DNA of 64,000 nt from JAFECT01 sp036501825 (GTDB lineage: Bacteria > Pseudomonadota > Alphaproteobacteria > Caulobacterales > Caulobacteraceae). Position 1 is the first letter of the stretch. Every line of letters starts with the position of its first letter. Location: contig DASXZP010000023.1 in assembly GCA_036501825.1 (NCBI GenBank), forward strand, positions 1 to 64,000, read 5' to 3'. The notes beneath the pieces were generated by a model that was not told the origin of the DNA, searched no databases, and worked only from the letters and a program-made list of their open reading frames with translations. Shown here piece after piece: positions 44,207-52,840 of the stretch. Position numbers and translations under genes: made by a program.

Positions 44207-44632
44207 ATGAAATCAGCGATGATGGCGATGACGGCGGCGGCCGCCCTGTCCTTTGCGGGGACGGCGAGCGCGGCGGTGCAGCACTACAGCACCAAGCTCG
44301 CGGGCCCGAGCGAGGTCCCGGCCAACGACACCAAGGGGACCGGCAAGGTCGAGGCGACCCTGGACACCACGACCAAGACCTTCAGCTACAAGGTCACCTA
44401 TTCCGGCCTGACCGGCGCGCCGACCATGGCCCACTTCCACGGCCCCGCCTTGGCCGGCGTCAACGCGCCGCCGATCATCGTGGTCAAGGACCTGCCGAGT
44501 CCGATGAAGGGGACCGCCGTGCTCACCGACGTCCAGATCGCCGACCTGCAGGCGGGCAAGTGGTACTTCAACATCCACACCTCGGCCCACCCCGGCGGTG
44601 AAATCCGCGGCCAGCTCGCCGCCGGCAAATAA
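44207..44632 (+). CDS. CHRD domain secreted protein
   Basis: 141 residues from the ATG at 44207, preceded by GGAGGGA. Signal peptide MKSAMMAMTAAAALSFAGTA-SAA. The rest is one CHRD (chordin-type) beta domain: LAGPSEVPANDTKGTGKVEA, 'FSYKVTYSGLTGAPTMAHFH', 'KWYFNIHTSAHPGGEIRGQL'. In bacteria these are small exported domains of unknown function; the conserved His residues (AHFHGP, HTSAHPGGEIRG) may bind metal. An upstream in-frame opening to 43799 lies over the divergent propeller gene and is not coding. Confidence 0.9.
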   Translation: MKSAMMAMTAAAALSFAGTASAAVQHYSTKLAGPSEVPANDTKGTGKVEATLDTTTKTFSYKVTYSGLTGAPTMAHFHGPALAGVNAPPIIVVKDLPSPMKGTAVLTDVQIADLQAGKWYFNIHTSAHPGGEIRGQLAAGK

Positions 44633-44641
44633 CGCCGAACC

Positions 44642-46165
44642 CTATTTCCCGCGTGGCGAGCGGGACGCGCTGTCGCGCTGGAACATCAGCTTCAGGAAGG
44701 CCGCCGGATTCGGCGGCTGACCTGTGCTGAGCAGGCTGGCCTGGAACACACGCCCGAGCAGCGCCAGTTCGAGCGCGACGAAGACGATGAGCATCGCCCC
44801 GGTTCCCAGCATCTCGGCCAGCGGCACGCCCTGCCCGAGCCGGCTGAGCATGGCGAAGGGGGTGTAGAGCGGAATCCACGACAGCACGTGCATGACCGGT
44901 GAATCCGGCGTGCGCAGCGAGACCTGCATGAGCACCACGACCGGCAGCATGATCAGGATGATCACCGGCATCAGATAACCCTGGGCGTCCTGCATGGAAT
45001 CGCTGACCGAGCCGATGGTCAGGAACAGCATCGACACCATCACATAGCCGCTGAGGAAATAGAAAATCAGCGCCGGCGCGATCCACGGCTGGTCCAGCGC
45101 CTGGAGGGACGAGCGCAGAACATCGGAGATGGCGTTGTGCGACGACAGCACGCCTGCGACCGCGCAACCCGACCATACCACCACGATCAGCAGACCCACG
45201 GCGCCCAGGCCCAGCAGCTTTCCGTACATCAGCGCGCTCGGCCGGATCGTGGCCAGGACCGATTCCAAAAGCTTGTTCGAGCGCTCCTCGATCATGCCCT
45301 GAAGCATCAGCGAGCCGGTGGTGAAGGTGGTGATCAGCAGCAGGTAGACCAGCGCCAGGGGAATGATCGAGCGGGTGACGATCACGCTGCGGCGCGCATC
45401 CGCCGGAGGCTCGCTGACCTGAATGGGCGCGCTGAGGGTCTGGATGCGGGTCGCGACGTCGGGCGAAAGGCCGGCGCCTTGCAGGGCGTTCTGGCGCAGG
45501 GCTGTGGTCAGCTGTTCGCGGATCGTGCCGATCAGCCCCTCGTTGAAGCGACCGTTGGTCCAGATGCGGACCGGCACGCCCGGCTCCCCGAAGTTTTGCG
45601 GGATGTAGACGGCGACGGTGAAGGGACGCTTGCCGTCCGGCGTTGCGATTTCGCCCCGCATCGGCGCGGCGACGGCGCGGCCGAACGCCTCCGGCCCCTG
45701 CGTCGTCGGCACGCCGCGCGGCGGCGCGATCTCGACGAAAGCCTGCTCCGGAAGCTCGAACGCGGGCGCATCGGCGGGAAGCCGCGGCTTCAGCCGGCGC
45801 AGCGCCGCATCGACGCCGCCGGCGGCGATGAATCGCTCCACCTCGGCGTCCGGCGGCCACGCGTCGTGTTGCGCCCAAGCGGCGCCCGGATCGACCGATG
45901 CGAGCTTCCAGCGGTCCACGTAGGCGCTGAGATCACGCAGCACGTCGCGCTGGTAATCCAGCGTCAGTCGCTTTTCGATCCTGGGGGCATAGCGGCGCGA
46001 CGCGTCGACGAGGGTGAAGGCGGCGTTGAGATGCGGCGCGAAATGGGTCGAGGCGAACAGGGCGCCGGCGATCGCGACCGGCACGATCAGCAGGGTCACC
46101 CAAAATCCGCGGGTGGCGAGAACCTGGCGCATCTCACGGGCGGCGACGAGCAGAACCGCTCTCAT
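44642..46165 (-). CDS. ABC-2 type transporter permease (NatB-like)
   Basis: 507 residues. Membrane helix at the start (LLIVPVAIAGALFASTHF), a soluble periplasmic domain of about 190 residues, then five or six helices from residue about 250 (RSIIPLALVYLLLITTFTTG onwards). 'LLESVLATIRPSALMYGKLLG' is typical of ABC-2 permeases of the NatB/CcmB-like class. With the ATPase upstream (overlap ATGA at 46162-46165) it forms an exporter for sodium ions, a drug or a lipid; the substrate is not deducible. Confidence 0.88.
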   Translation of the reverse strand: MRAVLLVAAREMRQVLATRGFWVTLLIVPVAIAGALFASTHFAPHLNAAFTLVDASRRYAPRIEKRLTLDYQRDVLRDLSAYVDRWKLASVDPGAAWAQHDAWPPDAEVERFIAAGGVDAALRRLKPRLPADAPAFELPEQAFVEIAPPRGVPTTQGPEAFGRAVAAPMRGEIATPDGKRPFTVAVYIPQNFGEPGVPVRIWTNGRFNEGLIGTIREQLTTALRQNALQGAGLSPDVATRIQTLSAPIQVSEPPADARRSVIVTRSIIPLALVYLLLITTFTTGSLMLQGMIEERSNKLLESVLATIRPSALMYGKLLGLGAVGLLIVVVWSGCAVAGVLSSHNAISDVLRSSLQALDQPWIAPALIFYFLSGYVMVSMLFLTIGSVSDSMQDAQGYLMPVIILIMLPVVVLMQVSLRTPDSPVMHVLSWIPLYTPFAMLSRLGQGVPLAEMLGTGAMLIVFVALELALLGRVFQASLLSTGQPPNPAAFLKLMFQRDSASRSPRGK

Positions 46166-47088
46166 CGGACGATCTCCTGATCGCCGCCCACAAGATGGAT
46201 GAACACCTCGTGCAGCGCCGGACGATGGATGTCGAAGCCGCGCAGCGCGAACCCTTGGGTGGTGCAGACTTCGAGCAGGCCGCCCGGGTCGGCGCCGGGC
46301 GCGAGGGTTATTTCAAAACGCGACCATCCCTCCGCGGCGTCGCCCAGACTGGCGGTCGTCGCGACACCGGGCAGCCCTTTGGGATCTGCGCGGCAGATCA
46401 CCGTGAGGCGGCTCGGCAAGGCGGCCTTGGCCTCGTCCTGCGTCCCCTCGAACACCTTGCGTCCGCGCGCCAGCATCAGCAGGCGGTCGCACAGCCGTTC
46501 GGCGTGCTGCATGACGTGGGTGGAGAAGATCACCGTCGATCCCTTGCGCGAGAGCTCGCGGATCACGTCTTCCAGCACGCCCTGGTTCACCGGATCGAGC
46601 CCGGAAAACGGCTCGTCGAGCAGCACGAGGTCCGGCTCGTTGACCAGGGCGGTGGCGAGCTGAACCTTCTGCGCCAGGCCCTTGGAGAGTTTGACCAGCG
46701 GCGTCTTCGCGCGGTCCTCCAGGCCCAGGCGTTCGATCAGCGCCATCGCCGCCTTGCGCGCCGCGCCGGCGCTCATCCGCTTCAGCCGGCCGAAATAGAC
46801 CACCGTGTCGAGCACGGTCATCAGGCGATAGAGTCCGCGCTCTTCCGGCAGGAAGCCGATGCGTCCCGCCGCCTCGCGGCTGGGCGCCGCGCCGAGCACC
46901 TCGATGCGGCCCGAGGTCGGGCGGATGATGTCGAGCACCATGCGCAACGACGTGGTCTTGCCGGCGCCGTTGCCGCCGAGGAAGCCGAACACGCCGCCGG
47001 TCGCAACCTCGAAACTGAGGTCGTCCACGGCGGTGAAGTCGCCGAAGCGCTTGGTCACCTTGTCCAGCAGCAGCGCGGGCGCTGTCAT
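46162..47088 (-). CDS. ABC transporter ATP-binding protein (NatA-like)
   Basis: 308 residues. Walker A GGNGAGKTTSL with Lys44, Q-loop around FLPEERGLYR, signature KLSKGLAQKVQ, Walker B LVLLDEPFSGLDPVN and switch His in IFSTHVMQHAE. The C-terminal 80 residues form the DUF4162-type extra domain common to NatA. It is the first gene of the two-gene exporter operon. The signature (LSKGLAQK) is the form used by NatA-like proteins. A short TCTCA..TGAGA repeat (47122-47139) lies in the region upstream, between it and the divergent hydrolase. Confidence 0.92.
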   Translation of the reverse strand: MTAPALLLDKVTKRFGDFTAVDDLSFEVATGGVFGFLGGNGAGKTTSLRMVLDIIRPTSGRIEVLGAAPSREAAGRIGFLPEERGLYRLMTVLDTVVYFGRLKRMSAGAARKAAMALIERLGLEDRAKTPLVKLSKGLAQKVQLATALVNEPDLVLLDEPFSGLDPVNQGVLEDVIRELSRKGSTVIFSTHVMQHAERLCDRLLMLARGRKVFEGTQDEAKAALPSRLTVICRADPKGLPGVATTASLGDAAEGWSRFEITLAPGADPGGLLEVCTTQGFALRGFDIHRPALHEVFIHLVGGDQEIVR

Positions 47089-47121
47089 GAGCGTTCTGCC
47101 TCGTCGAGTTGCCGGTGGCTA

Positions 47122-47139
47122 TCTCATTGTCATTTGAGA
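47122..47139. promoter_or_regulatory. Short inverted repeat between ABC exporter and hydrolase genes
   Basis: TCTCA-TTGTCATT-TGAGA: 5-base arms, 8-base spacer, in a locally AT-richer 95-nt divergent region. Could be an operator, but the arms are short. Confidence 0.3.
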
Positions 47140-47183
47140 ACTACCTGTCAAGATCGCGCGCCATCGGGCGGGCGGAGGCGGCA

Positions 47184-48836
47184 ATGACGGCGACGGATCT
47201 GGTGTTGATTGCGGCCTTGGCCGTGTTCGTCGTGGCCTGGTGGGTGCGCTCGCTGCCCAAGCGTCCCGCCATCCTGGGCATCGCCGCGGGCACGGCCTTC
47301 ATCGCCGGCTGTGTCGGGGTGTGGCTGTACCGATGGCAGGACGGCGTCGGCGTGGTGGTGGCGCTCATCCTGTTGAACGTCTTGGGCGCCAATGCGCTGC
47401 GCCAGGCGAAGCCCCGCCCCGGCCTGCCGTTCGTGTCCGGAAGCCTGTTCGTGATCTTCGCGGCCCTGGCGATCGCGATCATCGTCGAATTCCCCGTGAA
47501 TCCGTTGCCGAAGCCGTCGGGCCCCTTCGCGGTCGGCGTGCGCAGCTTCGAACTCGACGACGCCAGCCGGCCCGGCGTCCTCGCCGCCAAACCGAACGAG
47601 CCGAGGCGTCTGTCGGTGCGCGTCTGGTATCCCGCCGGCGACGTGTCCGGGCTCAAGCCGCGTCCCTATTTCACGCCGGAGGAAGCGCGGACCATGGGCC
47701 GCTCGGTCGGCGAGCTTGTGAAGTTTCCGCCGTTCTTCACCTATCTGCGGCACGTGCGCACCAACAGCTATGAGGATGCGCCGCTGCGCCCGGGTTCGGC
47801 GCATCTGCCGGTAATCTTCTACAACCACGGCTACACGTCGTTCCTGTCCCAGAACACCGTGCTGATGGAGAACCTCGCGAGCCACGGCTACGTGGTTTTC
47901 TCGGTGCAGCACACCTACGATTCGACCGCGACTCTGTTTCCCAACGGCGACGTGGCGCCGGCCGATCCCAACATGGTCAAGCAGCTGACCGCCACCGCAG
48001 GCGCCAAGCCCGAGCTTGCGGCGATGTTCGGCTCGACCCTGGACCAGCGCCTCGAGGGACAGTTGCTCATGCGCGAACAGGCGCTGGCCGACAAGTCGCG
48101 CCTGACCCGCAGCGGCGGCATCTGGCTCGCCGACCAGACGTTCGTTCACAACACGCTGCAGGCGGGCGCCGTGCCTGACGCGATCAAGCCGATCGCGGCC
48201 GCATCCGACTTCAGCCGCGTCGGCATCGTGGGCATGTCCTTCGGCGGCGCCATGTCCGGCGACATCTGCGTCACCGATCACCGCTGCGCGGCGGGCGTAA
48301 ACCTCGACGGCAGCGACTTCCCTTTCCAGACCTTCGACCGCGCCATGCCGGTTCCGTTCCTGATGTTCCACTCCGACGGCCGCAATTTCTACCGCGCGCT
48401 GAAGAAGACGCCGCCGGCGGTTCTGCACAGCTACAACGAGTTCTCCTACGAGACCCTGGCCGGCGCCGGGACCGACCCGAACGTGACGCGCGTTTGGTTG
48501 AAGGGCGCCCAGCACATCGGCCTGTCGGATTTCTCGCTGTTCATGCGCCGTCCGATCCGCGACCCGCTGCTTGGCACGACCCCGTCGAAGGTGCTGATCG
48601 GCGCGCAGAACGATTTCGTGCTGGGCTTCTTCGACCGCTATCTTCGCGGCCAGCAGAATGGCTTCCCCAAACCGCAGCTCGCGGCCTACGCCGGCTGGGA
48701 AGCGCCGCTGCCCAACGCCGAGGTCCGCGCCTGGTGGGCGAAGAAGACGCCGGCCAAACGCGCCGCCATCGAGGCCCGCGTCGAACGCGACCGGGCCGGT
48801 CCTGAACAGATGCCCGCGGCGCTCAGCGCGCGCTGA
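47184..48836 (+). CDS. Membrane-anchored PAF-acetylhydrolase-like alpha/beta hydrolase
   Basis: 550 residues from the ATG at 47184 (GGAGG just upstream); an in-frame opening from 47109 is unsupported. Three or four N-terminal membrane helices (DLVLIAALAVFVVAWWV, AILGIAAGTAFIAGCVGVWL, LFVIFAALAIAIIVEF), then a large hydrolase: HGYTSFLSQN (oxyanion), nucleophile Ser in GIVGMSFGGAMSG, acid near FHSDGRNF, and His in KGAQHIGLSD. This matches platelet-activating-factor acetylhydrolase isoform II-like proteins, which cleave short acyl groups from phospholipids. The catalytic domain probably faces the periplasm. A lipid-ester substrate is inferred. Confidence 0.85.
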   Translation: MTATDLVLIAALAVFVVAWWVRSLPKRPAILGIAAGTAFIAGCVGVWLYRWQDGVGVVVALILLNVLGANALRQAKPRPGLPFVSGSLFVIFAALAIAIIVEFPVNPLPKPSGPFAVGVRSFELDDASRPGVLAAKPNEPRRLSVRVWYPAGDVSGLKPRPYFTPEEARTMGRSVGELVKFPPFFTYLRHVRTNSYEDAPLRPGSAHLPVIFYNHGYTSFLSQNTVLMENLASHGYVVFSVQHTYDSTATLFPNGDVAPADPNMVKQLTATAGAKPELAAMFGSTLDQRLEGQLLMREQALADKSRLTRSGGIWLADQTFVHNTLQAGAVPDAIKPIAAASDFSRVGIVGMSFGGAMSGDICVTDHRCAAGVNLDGSDFPFQTFDRAMPVPFLMFHSDGRNFYRALKKTPPAVLHSYNEFSYETLAGAGTDPNVTRVWLKGAQHIGLSDFSLFMRRPIRDPLLGTTPSKVLIGAQNDFVLGFFDRYLRGQQNGFPKPQLAAYAGWEAPLPNAEVRAWWAKKTPAKRAAIEARVERDRAGPEQMPAALSAR

Positions 48837-48844
48837 GCGCCGAT

Positions 48845-49141
48845 CTAGTGGTGCGAGCGGCGCCGGCGGGTCGCCCAGCCCTTCTTGGCGGCGGCGGAAC
48901 GGGCCGCGTGCGACTGGCTCGAGCCGCCCTTGTGGCCCCCCTTGCGCGACGACGCGTGGCTTTCGCTCTTGCCGCGGCCGGAGCCGGATTTCTTGCCGCC
49001 GCCGGACTCCTTGTTCACCGTCGCCCAGGCGCGCCGCTCAGCTTCGCCTTTTTTCACGCCGCGGTGCTCGTAGCCCTTCTCGATATGTTCGGCCTTGCGT
49101 TTCTGCTTGCCGGTGTAGCTGCTCTTGTCGCCCTGGGGCAT
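48845..49141 (-). CDS. Small basic Lys/Gly/Ser-rich protein ('plasmid stabilization'-type)
   Basis: 98 residues. N-terminal half 'SSYTGKQKRKAEHIEKGYEH' and 'GVKKGEAERRAWATVNKESG' is conserved in many alphaproteobacteria, where it is commonly listed as a plasmid stabilization protein with no support; the C-terminal half is disordered, rich in Lys, Arg, Ser and Gly (KKSGSGRGKSES, SRKGGHKGG) and ends in RRRRSHH. It may bind nucleic acid. It is probably a stress-induced small protein by analogy with KGG-type proteins, an inference only. Converges on the PAF-AH-like gene. Confidence 0.82.
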   Translation of the reverse strand: MPQGDKSSYTGKQKRKAEHIEKGYEHRGVKKGEAERRAWATVNKESGGGKKSGSGRGKSESHASSRKGGHKGGSSQSHAARSAAAKKGWATRRRRSHH

Positions 49142-49323
49142 GATTGGACGCTCCTCACGCTCGGCTCGCCGCCACCGTGGCGCGACACCGCACCCGCGAA
49201 CGGATAAGGATCGGGGCGGTTCCCGGCCGGGGCTTGGCGGCCCGCCGCAAGGCGCTGAGCGATCTGGCGATGAGCGCGCTCAGCATCCGCGCCCGGTGGT
49301 GGCGAAGACCATGGCGGCGCCGG

Positions 49324-50202
49324 TCACCAAATAGACGGGACGAGCGGATCCGGCGTTCTGGCGGCAAGGGCGCGGGCGTCCGCCGCCGGGACGACCTGGA
49401 CGAAGCGATAGCCTTGCTTCTCCCAGATGGTGATCAGGGCCGACAGCTCTTCGACCATGTGCGGGCGCGTCTCGTGCATGATCACCACGCCGCCCTTAGA
49501 TGCATTGGCGTAGCGGACGGCGCGCTGCTCGATCGCCTCCGGTGAAATGCCACGCCAATCGTCGGTGCCGAAGTCGGACGAAAACACCGCGATGCGTCGC
49601 GCGCCGAGATAGTCCAGCATCCAGGGCGACGCGTTCAGCCCCGGAAAGCGGAAGAACGGCGCCATCCGCGCACGATCCTGCGGCGGCGACGACGCCAGCG
49701 CATCCCTGACCGAATCGAAGCCGCCGCGAATCTGCGCCGCCTCGACCGCGTGGGAATAGCGCCGCAGGTTGTTCGGGTGGGTCAGCGAGTGGGTCGCCAC
49801 GATGTGACCGCGCGCGGCGCTCGCGCGCACCATCTCGGGATGCAGGTCCACATAGCGGCCGACGAAGAAGAAGGTCGCCTTGATGCAATGCTGGTCGAGA
49901 ATGTCGAGCACGCGCTGATGCAGCGCGGCGTCAGGACCGTCGTCGATGGTGATGGCGATCTCGTAGGGCGCGATCGGCCCGCGCCCGTACTGCAGCGACC
50001 CGTAACGCGCCGCCGAACCGTCGGGACGCGGCGTGCTGTCGAACACCACCTGAGGCGTCACCGCGGGCGCCAGCGGATCGGTCGGACAGCGGGCGCCCGA
50101 CGCGGCGGCCTGGTCCGCCGGCCGTGCAGGCTGCACGCCGAACGCGACCGCCGACGCGGCGATCACAGCCGCCGCCAGAACGCCGAAAACCCTTCCCCGC
50201 AC
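49324..50202 (-). CDS. Polysaccharide deacetylase (NodB domain), exported
   Basis: 292 residues from a GTG at 50202, six nt after GGGGGGA; the ORF open to 50340 would overlap the YkgJ gene end. Signal peptide GRVFGVLAAAVIAASAVAFG. The NodB domain starts at residue 80: catalytic base Asp87 with metal Asp88 in ITIDDGPD, metal His138 and His142 in THSLTHPN, RFPG motif at FFRFPGLN, and a late VIMHETRPH with the His of motif 5. It deacetylates N-acetyl sugars in peptidoglycan or exopolysaccharide in the periplasm. Text before the domain (residues 40-78) is low-complexity. Confidence 0.92.
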   Translation of the reverse strand: MRGRVFGVLAAAVIAASAVAFGVQPARPADQAAASGARCPTDPLAPAVTPQVVFDSTPRPDGSAARYGSLQYGRGPIAPYEIAITIDDGPDAALHQRVLDILDQHCIKATFFFVGRYVDLHPEMVRASAARGHIVATHSLTHPNNLRRYSHAVEAAQIRGGFDSVRDALASSPPQDRARMAPFFRFPGLNASPWMLDYLGARRIAVFSSDFGTDDWRGISPEAIEQRAVRYANASKGGVVIMHETRPHMVEELSALITIWEKQGYRFVQVVPAADARALAARTPDPLVPSIW

Positions 50203-50260
50203 CCGATCCCCCCGGATTTGGAACCGTCCTAGCACCAGGATGGGCGAACGCCATGCGGAC

Positions 50261-51208
50261 TCACCCAGGCGGCGTGCGGACCGGAACAAAGGGAAGGCCG
50301 GCCGCCCGCATGCCGAGCGCGCCCGACACCGCACGCTCATAGTCGGACAGCAGGCCCGCGAGGCGGCTCGCCGCGTCGAGGTCCGGCCCGCGATCGAGTT
50401 CGGCCCTGATCAGTGCGATCTGTTTTCGACAGACGCCTTTGAACGCATCCGGCGACAGGACGCCCATATCCTGCGCCACTCGCCAGGCTGCGAGCATCGG
50501 CGCCAAGGTGGCGTAGCCCGCGTCCGAATGGCGCAGAACCTCGTCAACGGTCGGCAGGTCCGCTGTCGTCGCGGTACGCTTGTCGTCCATCAACGCCGCA
50601 ATCGCCATCTTCCAGGGCATTTCGGATTGCACCAGAGCCAGGGCGTCCGCGCGCGCCGCTTGTGTCCCCGCATCGGTGATCGATCGTCCGTCGAAGACAA
50701 CGGGCGCCTTCGCCGACACATCGCACGCATAGCCCGGCGAGTTGACAAAGCGCTCGAGGTAACCGCCCAGGACCGACTCCGGTTTGGTGTAGTGCATCGG
50801 AACCGTGCGGCACGCGTACGGCCTCGCGTCGTAAATCGAGCAGCGATTGTCGGCCAGCGCCGGACACCGTCCCTTTTCGCGATCGAGGGTCAGCGCCGAG
50901 ACCGTCAGGTGCACCGACCGCCCTTTCGCCTTGTCGATCCGCTCGCGCACCGCGAAGCGCTGCAGCCGTTCCCGCTCCTCTTCCAGCGCCGCGGCCGGCG
51001 CAAGGCTGCTGCCCTGCCGCTCCGCCCACTGCGTCCCGCGCCTGGAGCGCGCGAACAGCGGCAAGCTGTGCATCTTAAAAATAAGCTGGGTGACGAACGC
51101 CCCCGCCAGCGACGTCGCCTCGGTCAGCTCCATCTCAGGCCCCCGATTGCAGCACAGCCCACAGGCGGTGCAGGTAAAGCGGCGGACCAGCGGATCAGTT
51201 GCCGACAT
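50261..51208 (-). CDS. YkgJ-family cysteine cluster protein
   Basis: 315 residues. Cys cluster at the start (FTCTACGLCCNRG: C13, C16, C19, C20) and a second set at 'GRCPALADNRCSIYDARPYACRTVP', together the Zn/Fe-binding YkgJ (CxxCxxCC) family signature. The protein is cytoplasmic and its role is unknown; some relatives are linked to flagellin modification or to iron-sulphur enzymes. It ends 58 nt before the deacetylase start on the same strand and overlaps by 14 nt the small ORF upstream. Confidence 0.87.
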   Translation of the reverse strand: MSATDPLVRRFTCTACGLCCNRGPEMELTEATSLAGAFVTQLIFKMHSLPLFARSRRGTQWAERQGSSLAPAAALEEERERLQRFAVRERIDKAKGRSVHLTVSALTLDREKGRCPALADNRCSIYDARPYACRTVPMHYTKPESVLGGYLERFVNSPGYACDVSAKAPVVFDGRSITDAGTQAARADALALVQSEMPWKMAIAALMDDKRTATTADLPTVDEVLRHSDAGYATLAPMLAAWRVAQDMGVLSPDAFKGVCRKQIALIRAELDRGPDLDAASRLAGLLSDYERAVSGALGMRAAGLPFVPVRTPPG

Positions 51209-51353
51209 CGAAACCTGGCTCGCGTTTGGGGCCGGCGCCGAAGGCGTAGGTGACGTCGAGCTTGTTCAAGGCTCGGATCGTCGGCGTCGCGCCCGCCACG
51301 GAAGCCAGGGTGGCGAGCGAGACCAGGCCCAGGTGTTGCGCCAGCCGCGTCAT
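51195..51353 (-). CDS. Small protein of 52 residues, unknown
   Basis: ATG at 51353, stop at 51195-51197. Sequence starts MTRLAQHLGLVSLATLASVA with a hydrophobic stretch like a weak signal peptide, then GATPTIRALNKLDVTYAFGA and GPKREPGFDVGN. It overlaps the YkgJ gene start by 14 nt, which would fit translational coupling. There is no recognised relative, and the codon use does not stand out, so it may be spurious. Confidence 0.4.
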   Translation of the reverse strand: MTRLAQHLGLVSLATLASVAGATPTIRALNKLDVTYAFGAGPKREPGFDVGN

Positions 51354-51569
51354 TCAGGACAGCCCCCGTTCAACCCCCTATGACGATGCAATTTGGCGGC
51401 GATAAGTCAAAAGATTGCCTTTGCGCCCCCGAGAGCTTCGAACGCGCCGCCGGGAGGATCCACGCGTCTGCGTGGCTGAAGCGCGGACGGAGCGGTCGGG
51501 AACTCCGACCCCCAGCGACGCTGTTGTCGTTTTCGAGCCCAGGGGATCGCCCCAAAGGACGCAAGCCCG

Positions 51570-52772
51570 ATGACTGCAGAAGCTGCCTTTAGGTCGCTGC
51601 TCGCGACGGCCGGGATCCAGGTCAACGGGGCCGATCCCTGGGATATTCAGGTCCACGATGACCGTCTGTTCCGCCGCGTATTCGCCGAGGGCACGCTGGG
51701 CCTGGGCGAAGCCTACATGGACGGGTGGTGGGACTGTGACCAGCTCGACGAGTTCTTTCATCGTGCGCTGCGCGCCGATCTCGGCGACAAGCTTCGCGCC
51801 TCTCCCGCCGCCGCCTGGCTGATCGTCTCGTCGCGCCTGTTCAACCTGCAGTCCAAGCGCCGCGCCGGCATGGCCGCGGACACCCATTACGATCTGGGAA
51901 TCGACATCTTCGAAGCGACCTTCGACCGGCGCCTGACCGGCAGCTGCGGCTACTGGGAGAGCGCCACGACCCTGGACGCGGCCCAGGAGGCCAAGCTCGA
52001 TCTGGTCTGTCGCAAGCTTGGTCTTAAGGCCGGCCAGCGCGTGCTCGACATCGGATGCGGGTGGGGCGCCTTTCTGGGCTTCGCCGCCGAGCGCTACGGC
52101 GCCCGGGGCGTCGGCGTCACCATCTCACGCGAGCAGGTCGCCTACGCTTCGAAGCGCTACGCCGGCCGCCCGATCGAATTCCGCCTGCAGGACTATCGTA
52201 ACTACGACGGGCCGGTCGATCACGTCGCCTCCATGGGCATGTTCGAGCATGTGGGCCGGAAGAACTATCGCCGCTTCTTCGAGGTCGCGCATCGCGCCTT
52301 GCGTCGCGACGGCCTGTTGCTCCTGCACACCATCTGGACCGACGCGCGACGTCCCGCCATCGAGCCGTGGCTGAACAAATACATCTTCCCGAATGGCGTC
52401 CTGCCTACCGTCGGCGACGTGGGGCGCGCCGTCGAAGGGCTCTTCACGGTCGAGGACGTGGAAAACTTCGGCGTCTATTACGACCGCACGCTCATGGCCT
52501 GGCGCGACAAGTTCCAGTCCAACCGCGAAGCCATCAGCCGAAAGTACGGCGAGCGCTTCTGCCGGATGTGGACCTACTACCTGTGCTCGTGCGCGGGCGG
52601 CTTCCGCAGCCGGATCATCAGCGTGGGACAATTCGTGCTTTCGCCGCGCGGCGTCCCCGGGGGCTGGTTCCGTCCGGCCAGGGCCCGCGAACCGGCCGCC
52701 ACGAGCCTTGGCGCGGGGCGAATCCGGATTCCGGCTTTGCCGTGCGATTCGCAGGCGATCGCTTCCGGCTGA
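51570..52772 (+). CDS. cfa: Cyclopropane-fatty-acyl-phospholipid synthase
   Basis: 400 residues. N-terminal lipid-binding region 'AYMDGWWDCDQLDEFFHRAL', active-site Cys126 in SCGYWE, S-adenosylmethionine motif VLDIGCGWGAF (158-168), GVTISREQ, MGMFEHVG, and C-terminal WRDKFQSN. The enzyme adds a methylene bridge across the double bond of membrane phospholipid acyl chains. The last 35 residues (ARAREPAATSLGAGRIRIPA) are an extra tail with no family match. The 216-nt region upstream must hold its promoter; a GGAAC box is there but no partner box at a proper distance. A glycosyltransferase follows after 68 nt. Confidence 0.92.
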   Translation: MTAEAAFRSLLATAGIQVNGADPWDIQVHDDRLFRRVFAEGTLGLGEAYMDGWWDCDQLDEFFHRALRADLGDKLRASPAAAWLIVSSRLFNLQSKRRAGMAADTHYDLGIDIFEATFDRRLTGSCGYWESATTLDAAQEAKLDLVCRKLGLKAGQRVLDIGCGWGAFLGFAAERYGARGVGVTISREQVAYASKRYAGRPIEFRLQDYRNYDGPVDHVASMGMFEHVGRKNYRRFFEVAHRALRRDGLLLLHTIWTDARRPAIEPWLNKYIFPNGVLPTVGDVGRAVEGLFTVEDVENFGVYYDRTLMAWRDKFQSNREAISRKYGERFCRMWTYYLCSCAGGFRSRIISVGQFVLSPRGVPGGWFRPARAREPAATSLGAGRIRIPALPCDSQAIASG

Positions 52773-52840
52773 TCGCGCGCAGGAACTTTCGCCCGGCCGG
52801 AGGATTGGACCTTGGCGACAATCAGCCGGCGGGATTTCTC

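Noticed and set aside
48845..49141. Toxin-antitoxin or plasmid maintenance gene
   Set aside because: The common database name for this family suggests it, but there is no partner gene and the sequence is a disordered basic protein.
51499..51531. ECF-type promoter (GGAAC and CGTT) before cfa
   Set aside because: The boxes are 24 nt apart; the usual spacing is 16-17, so no call was made.
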